In this document: piece after piece, positions 59,414 through 64,000 of the stretch
Layout: every line of letters starts with the position of its first letter
Numbering within the stretch: position 1 is the stretch's first letter
Origin: Polyangium mundeleinium
GTDB taxonomy: Bacteria > Myxococcota_A > Polyangia > Polyangiales > Polyangiaceae
Assembly: GCF_028369105.1 (NCBI RefSeq)
Contig: NZ_JAQNDO010000001.1
Coordinates: 4,618,501-4,682,500 of the forward strand
Reading direction: 5' to 3'
Length of the DNA stretch: 64,000 nucleotides
The notes under the pieces: generated by a model
Databases searched by the model: none
What the model saw: only the letters and a program-made list of their open reading frames with translations
Told to the model about the DNA's origin: nothing
Made by a program: the position numbers and the translations under genes

Positions 59414-62400
59414 TCAAGGCGAGACCGCGAGCCGCTTCATCATCTTCTGCAGGCCGAAGCGCGAGAGGCCGAGGAGCTTCGCGGCCTGGGTCTGGTTGCC
59501 CTTCGTGCGTTCGAGCGCCTCGCGCACGAGCTGCGCTTCGAGGGCGTCGACGCGCGGGCGCACACGCAAGCCGAGATCCGCAGGGACAGGCGGCGCGACG
59601 TTCGCGACGTCAGGGGAGAGGTGCTCGCGTTCGATGACGCCGTCGCAGAGCAGGAGCGCGCGGCGGACCTCGTTTTCGAGCTGGCGGATGTTGCCGGGCC
59701 AGGGGAACGCCATGAGCCGATCCATCGCCGCGCGCGTGACGCGCACCTCGGGACGGCTGTACTTGGCGAGCATGTGCTTCACGAGGAGGGGGACGTCACT
59801 CGCGCGTTCGCGGAGCGGCGGGATCCGGATCGTGATGATGTTGAGGCGGTAGTAGAGGTCCTCGCGGAAGGTGCGCGCACGGACCATGGCGTCGAGGTCG
59901 CGGTGGGTCGCGGCGACGATGCGCACGTCGACCTTGCGCGCGCGTTCGGTGCCGAGCGGTCGCACCATGCCGTCCTGGAGGACACGCAGGAGCTTGGCCT
60001 GCATGCCGAGGCTCATCTCGCCGATCTCGTCGAGGAACAACGTGCCACGATCGGCCGCTTCGAAGAGGCCGGAGCGCGGTCGATCGGCGCCCGTGAACGC
60101 GCCACGCACGTGGCCGAAGAGCGTCGATTCGAGCAGACCCTCCGGGATCGCGCCGCAGTTCTCGCCCACGAACGGGCGCCCCGCGCGGGGACCATTGTCG
60201 TGGATCGCGCGCGCGACGAGCTCCTTGCCGCTGCCCGACTCGCCGTGGACGAGGACGGGGACGTCGGCGATCGTGACGCGATCCACGATCCGCAACATCG
60301 CGCGGACGGGCTCGCTGTCGCCGACGATGGAGTCGTACTCGAAGCGGGTTTCGCGCGTGCCGCGGGTGCGGTTGAGCTCGCGCTCCGCCACGTCGAGCGC
60401 GGCCTCCCGCTTCGCGAGCGTCTCCTCGAGCGCCGCGCTCGCCCGTTTCGCCTTGCGCGCGGCGCGCCGGAGGAGCGTCTGATCCCGCGCGTCCGCGATC
60501 GCCAGCGCCGCGAGCGTCGCCACCGTGCGGGTCCACGCGAGCTCGCGCGGACCAAACGCTCCACGCCGCACGCGATCATCGAGGTAGACGACCCCGAGCG
60601 CCTCGCCGCGCGCGACGAGCGGCACGACGAGCACGCTTCGCAGCTTGAGCGCATGCACGCTGACGTGCACCGCGGGCATCTCGCCCGCTGCGTCCACGGC
60701 GACGACGGGCTCCAGCGCCGCGAGCGCGCGCCGCGCGAGCGTCTGCGAGAGCGAGAGCTGCTCGTCGCGGAGGTCGGCCCGCGCGAGGTTGCGCGCCGCG
60801 CGCGCCACGAGCCGTCCATCCGGCGCGCGCAGGAGGAGCAAGCCTCGCTCGACGCCCGTCCAGAGGACGAGCGCGTCGACCACGCGATCGAGCAGGGAGC
60901 GGAGGCGCTCGCGATCACTCAGCGAGACGATGAGCTGCTCGAGCTCCCGCGCCTGCTCCGCGCGCATGCCTTCCTGCGGCGCTGCGGCGGCCTGCGCGAC
61001 CCACGGGAGCGCGCGGATCGACGGCGCGAGCTCGGGGGAGGCGCGCGCGAGCAGATCACGCGCCGCGTCTCCGAGGGACGAGAGGAGCCGGACCGCGACG
61101 TCGCCCCGGCCGAGGCGCGCCGCGAGCGCATAGCCCGCCGCGATCGAAGGGCCTCGCGCCGAGACGGGCGCGCGTGCATCCGAGAGCGCCACGATCGCGT
61201 TGAGCACGTGCTCGGCGGTGCGCGTTTCGAGCTCGCCCGACGCCACGAGCAGCACCTCGGCGCGCGCGCGCCACCAGTCGAGCCGCGCGCCTGCGGTGAG
61301 GCTCGGCGTGTCTGCGAGCCGATCGAGTTCGAGACACGTCTCCAGATCGATCGCCCCTTCCGCGTGACGGAGCAGCCGCGCGGAGGCGCGTAGCTTGTCG
61401 TCCCCGCCCGCGTCCGCGAGCAGCGCTTGGGCTTGCTCAGCGGCGCGTCTCCCTTCAGCGGCGCCGCGCGGCGACACGTCCGCGATGGCCCATAACGCGT
61501 ACGCCTCCGCCCGCGTGTCACGACCTTCCCGTGCTCGTGCGATCGCTTCCCGTGCGACACGTTCTGCCTCGTGCGCCACGCCCGCCGTCGCATGTGCCGC
61601 CGCGCGCGCGAGGAGCGCGCGGGCCGCGAGCGCCGGCCTGCCGAGGTGCTCCCAGAGCAGCGCCGCACGCCGCGCCGTCGTGATCGCGCCGCCGAGATCG
61701 CCGAGATCCACCGCGGCTGCCGCTTCACCCGTCCGATAGGTCGCCTCCTCGACGACGGCCCCCGCCCGCGTCGCGTGCTCGACCGCCGCGGCGAACGCGC
61801 TCCGCGTGCGCGCCGGATCCCCCCCGTGTTCCACGTAGCCCCGGAGCGCAGCGATTCGCGCGTGCTCCTCGGCGCGACGTGCGATCGCTTCACCGCGCGT
61901 GATCGCGGCGAGCGCGCGCTCCGTGTCGCCTTTGGTCGCTGCGACGAGCGCCGCGACCTCGTACGCGGGCACGATCGTCGCGCCTTGCACGAGCGTGTCG
62001 GCCTCCTCGTAGCGCCGCTCGTCGAACGCGATCCGCGCCAGGATCGCGCGCGCTTTCCCGTCGGGATCCTCGTCGCGTCGATCCGCCTCCGCCGCGATCT
62101 CCCGCGCCGCGCCGAGCTCTCCTGCGCGCCGCAAAATCTCCGCCGCCAGCGCATCCGCCCCCTTCGCGCGGCGCTCCCTTGCGCGGAGCGCGAGGCTCCT
62201 CGCGCGGCCGAGCTCGCCTGACAGCCGCAGCGCATCCGCAGCTGCCACGAGCAGCGACGCGGGCGCGTTTTCCCCTCGCTCCACGCGCTCGATTGCCATC
62301 GGATCCGGCGGCACGGCGGCGATCGCGATCGACAGCCGCGCCACCTCTTCGATGTCGAACGGCGCCGACGTTGGACGCTCGGGCGTCGTCGCCGTGGGCG

Positions 62401-63625
62401 TTCGTCCGAGCGCGGCGCCCTCCACGTCCGCGAACGTCCATGCCGCGGGGGGCAGCTTCCGCGCGAGATCCACGAGCGCTGCGGCGATCGAAGCTTCTCC
62501 GATCTTTCCGAGCGGACCCGTCGGCCATGCCGCGGCCGGGCTCCCGACGAGCGACGTCATCCACCGCGCGATCCCCTCCGGGCCGAGCGGACCGATCTCG
62601 CCTGCGCCCGCGTTCGCTGCGGACGACGTCTCCTCGTCGACGAGCGATCGCGCGCGTCGCGCCCACGCCAGCGCGTCGCCGAGCCACGGTGCCGTCGCCG
62701 CGCCTGCCGAGGCGCGCGTCGCGAGCTCGTCGCGTCGCGCAGACAGATACGCCGCACGCACGCGCCGCGCGTCGCGTTCTCCACGCTCTTCCCGCTCGCG
62801 GCCCGATCCCGCATCCCGCGCGGCGAGCGCGGCCCGCGCCGTCTCGGCGACCCACGACGCAGGCGGACGCGCGCCCGGGCTCGGCGAGAGCAGCGCCGCG
62901 CAGAGCAGCGCGATCGGCTCGGGGAGACGCGCCGCCCGTGCGGCCTCGATCGGATGCTCGGCGGCTGCCACCGCGTCGTCTACGAGCTCCGCGAGCAGCG
63001 CGCCGAGCGCCACGAGATCCCGCGCGCGCGCGTCGCCCAGATCGGAATCCCCGCGCGCCAGATAACGCGGCGTTCCTCCTTCGATGCGCGCCGTGTACAC
63101 CGGGCACGCGAGCCCGAGATCGATCACGTGCGCGCGTCCGCCCCAGCCGAGCAGGACGTTCTCCGGCTTGATGTCGCCGTGCGCGAGCCCGACCTCGTGC
63201 AGATCCGAGAGCGCCTCCCCCGCGTCACGCGCGACGGCGAGCGCGAGCGTCGTTCGATCCACGCCTGCCTCGCGTGCCCGCTCCCGCAGCGTCGCGCCCT
63301 CGACCCAGCGCAGCGCCACGAACGCGAAGCGCTCGCCGTCTCCCTCGTCGTCCGCCTCGATCGCGCGTGCGATGTCGCCTTCCCGCACGAACCACCCGAC
63401 GTCGACGAGCTCGGGCAAACGTGGCGAGAGTGCGAAGATCGCGTGTCTCGCTTCCCGCGCGATCGCCTCCCGCGCCGCCGCGTCGCGCGCGACCTTCAGC
63501 GCCACGAGCGTCCCGTCGCGCCGCGCGCGCGCCCTCCACACCTCGCCTGCGCCGCCGCTTCCGGCCGGGGCGAGGAACTCGAAGCTTCGTTCCGTCAACT
63601 CCGATGACGATCCGTGCTCGTTCAT
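59414..63625 (-). CDS. Ser/Thr kinase - TPR - GAF - sigma-54 activator fusion
   Basis: A 1403-residue cytosolic regulator. Residues ~15-275: a Ser/Thr kinase domain with Gly-rich loop AGSGGAGEVW (~21-30), VALK (K44), HGDIKPEN (149-156, HGD rather than HRD), the Mg-binding D169 in IDLG and GTPRYLAR. Middle ~280-890: Ala/Arg-rich helices, TPR-like. Residues ~895-1045: a GAF-like sensor (GVERGLLLLRAPDGRLVARA, LKLRSVLVVPLVARGEALGV). Then a coiled coil and a complete sigma-54 AAA+ domain: GESGSGKE (Walker A, ~1128-1135), GAFTGA (~1175-1180, contact with sigma-54), FLDEIGE (Walker B) and an R-finger region. A Fis-type HTH (NQTQAAKLLGLSRFGLQKMM) ends it. It likely activates sigma-54 promoters under kinase and GAF control. 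Confidence 0.93.
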   Translation of the reverse strand: MNEHGSSSELTERSFEFLAPAGSGGAGEVWRARARRDGTLVALKVARDAAAREAIAREARHAIFALSPRLPELVDVGWFVREGDIARAIEADDEGDGERFAFVALRWVEGATLRERAREAGVDRTTLALAVARDAGEALSDLHEVGLAHGDIKPENVLLGWGGRAHVIDLGLACPVYTARIEGGTPRYLARGDSDLGDARARDLVALGALLAELVDDAVAAAEHPIEAARAARLPEPIALLCAALLSPSPGARPPASWVAETARAALAARDAGSGREREERGERDARRVRAAYLSARRDELATRASAGAATAPWLGDALAWARRARSLVDEETSSAANAGAGEIGPLGPEGIARWMTSLVGSPAAAWPTGPLGKIGEASIAAALVDLARKLPPAAWTFADVEGAALGRTPTATTPERPTSAPFDIEEVARLSIAIAAVPPDPMAIERVERGENAPASLLVAAADALRLSGELGRARSLALRARERRAKGADALAAEILRRAGELGAAREIAAEADRRDEDPDGKARAILARIAFDERRYEEADTLVQGATIVPAYEVAALVAATKGDTERALAAITRGEAIARRAEEHARIAALRGYVEHGGDPARTRSAFAAAVEHATRAGAVVEEATYRTGEAAAAVDLGDLGGAITTARRAALLWEHLGRPALAARALLARAAAHATAGVAHEAERVAREAIARAREGRDTRAEAYALWAIADVSPRGAAEGRRAAEQAQALLADAGGDDKLRASARLLRHAEGAIDLETCLELDRLADTPSLTAGARLDWWRARAEVLLVASGELETRTAEHVLNAIVALSDARAPVSARGPSIAAGYALAARLGRGDVAVRLLSSLGDAARDLLARASPELAPSIRALPWVAQAAAAPQEGMRAEQARELEQLIVSLSDRERLRSLLDRVVDALVLWTGVERGLLLLRAPDGRLVARAARNLARADLRDEQLSLSQTLARRALAALEPVVAVDAAGEMPAVHVSVHALKLRSVLVVPLVARGEALGVVYLDDRVRRGAFGPRELAWTRTVATLAALAIADARDQTLLRRAARKAKRASAALEETLAKREAALDVAERELNRTRGTRETRFEYDSIVGDSEPVRAMLRIVDRVTIADVPVLVHGESGSGKELVARAIHDNGPRAGRPFVGENCGAIPEGLLESTLFGHVRGAFTGADRPRSGLFEAADRGTLFLDEIGEMSLGMQAKLLRVLQDGMVRPLGTERARKVDVRIVAATHRDLDAMVRARTFREDLYYRLNIITIRIPPLRERASDVPLLVKHMLAKYSRPEVRVTRAAMDRLMAFPWPGNIRQLENEVRRALLLCDGVIEREHLSPDVANVAPPVPADLGLRVRPRVDALEAQLVREALERTKGNQTQAAKLLGLSRFGLQKMMKRLAVSP

Positions 63626-63736
63626 CGGAAATCGAGTCTTCGACCTCTGCCCTCGGGTGTCAACGTTGGTGGCACAGGCGCGTCTTCAAAGCGCCGCGGG
63701 GCAGGGGAGGGGAGGGCGGGGACCACGAACGGGAGC

Positions 63737-64000
63737 TCAGCTCCCCCCGCAATTCGGAGGGGCTGTCTCGATGTCGACGCCGTCGTAGCAGATGTCCTCG
63801 GGCCCCTTGCCGTACGCCTCCGCCACGAACGCCGCGAGCGACGCCTTGTCGAGGCACGTCGCCGTGTACGTCGCGCCCCACGCGGCCGCCGCGATCGGCG
63901 TGTCGAGATCCGCGTCGGGCGTGAGCACGAGCCGCGCCTTGGGCCCCGCGCCTGCCGACAGGCACAGCGGATCCGCCGCGGCCTCGTCGAACACCTCCTC
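63737..64000 (-). CDS. Hypothetical protein, C-terminal part (runs off the window)
   Basis: The last ~87 codons of a gene that continues past the right edge. Stop TGA at 63737-63739. The peptide includes PKARLVLTPDADLDTPIAAA, WGATYTATCLDKASLAAFVA and EAYGKGPEDICYDGVDIETA, ending PNCGGS. Cys residues are spaced to allow disulfides, which suits an exported protein, but the N-terminus is missing. The GTG at 63992-63994 follows GAG GAG without a spacer, so I read it as internal. No family recognised. Confidence 0.6.
   Translation of the reverse strand, partial: EEVFDEAAADPLCLSAGAGPKARLVLTPDADLDTPIAAAAWGATYTATCLDKASLAAFVAEAYGKGPEDICYDGVDIETAPPNCGGS

Noticed and set aside
63626-63736. TGGCAC box near 63669 as a sigma-54 promoter for the kinase fusion
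   Set aside because: It is on the wrong strand for that gene and lacks the GC element at the right distance (no TTGCA after five bases).
1-64000. tRNA, rRNA, riboswitch, prophage or transposase genes
   Set aside because: Looked for on both strands; no cloverleaf, rRNA segment, integrase or DDE/Y1 transposase motif was seen. A covariance search would be needed to exclude small RNAs.

Overview
This 64 kb window is high-GC (about 70 %), densely coding chromosome of a myxobacterium, most likely a member of the Polyangiaceae (Sorangium/Polyangium-like). That placement is inference from content: a MYXO-CTERM surface anchor, many lipoproteins and TPR proteins, a gene order resembling the Myxococcus gltD-gltE-gltF-gltG gliding genes, an AgmX/PglI-type C-terminal domain, an OmpA protein with thrombospondin type 3 repeats, a PilZ protein, and a Ser/Thr kinase fused to a sigma-54 activator. 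I found no tRNA, rRNA, CRISPR array, prophage or transposase gene.

Layout. 0-8.9 kb: the end of an acyltransferase gene, a proline-dehydrogenase-like protein, an SDR enzyme, a metallo-beta-lactamase-fold hydrolase, a DUF2330/MYXO-CTERM protein, an MpaB/Lcp-like oxygenase, an OPT-family transporter and a lipoprotein with a clear terminator. 8.9-9.85 kb has no confident gene: a G-rich tract, a coding-like stretch on the minus strand, and a pair of inverted ~100 bp repeats. 9.85-16.1 kb: a large exported alpha/beta hydrolase and three proteins of unknown function. 16.1-19.2 kb: GTPase genes era and der overlap by 4 bp; Era has long disordered N- and C-terminal extensions. 19.3-24.3 kb: a GT39-type glycosyltransferase, a PilZ protein and a lipoprotein.

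24.3-41 kb is the most coherent block. An ECF sigma factor and its anti-sigma factor diverge from a long plus-strand run: a Pro/Gln-rich exported protein, a periplasmic TPR protein, a 1459-residue TPR protein, a TPR lipoprotein, two small envelope proteins, and a transmembrane protein with an AgmX/PglI tail (compare gltD, gltE and gltG). After a good sigma-70-like promoter comes a second set: a coiled-coil periplasmic protein, an outer-membrane beta-barrel and a short Wza-like lipoprotein. This looks like a split polysaccharide exporter in which the barrel supplies the outer-membrane pore. On the opposite strand follow a PPC/DUF296 protein and an OmpA/TSP3 protein.

44-52 kb is housekeeping and accessory: Maf, a second GT39 protein, a ParE/RelE-type toxin-antitoxin pair, RluD, a flippase-like membrane protein with a 56-residue companion, and a second SDR. 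52-59.4 kb: a TonB-like proline-rich protein, a YbjN protein, a membrane protein, then a cupredoxin-like lipoprotein, CtaB, a DUF420 protein and SCO, which together suggest copper/heme supply to cytochrome oxidase. 59.4-63.6 kb: a 1403-residue kinase-TPR-GAF-sigma-54 activator fusion. The window ends in a partial gene.

Over the genes lies a family of ~46 bp palindromes (five copies seen). Two of them lie inside reading frames, one within the signal peptide of the TPR lipoprotein. I regard these elements and the gliding/export block as the parts most worth following up.
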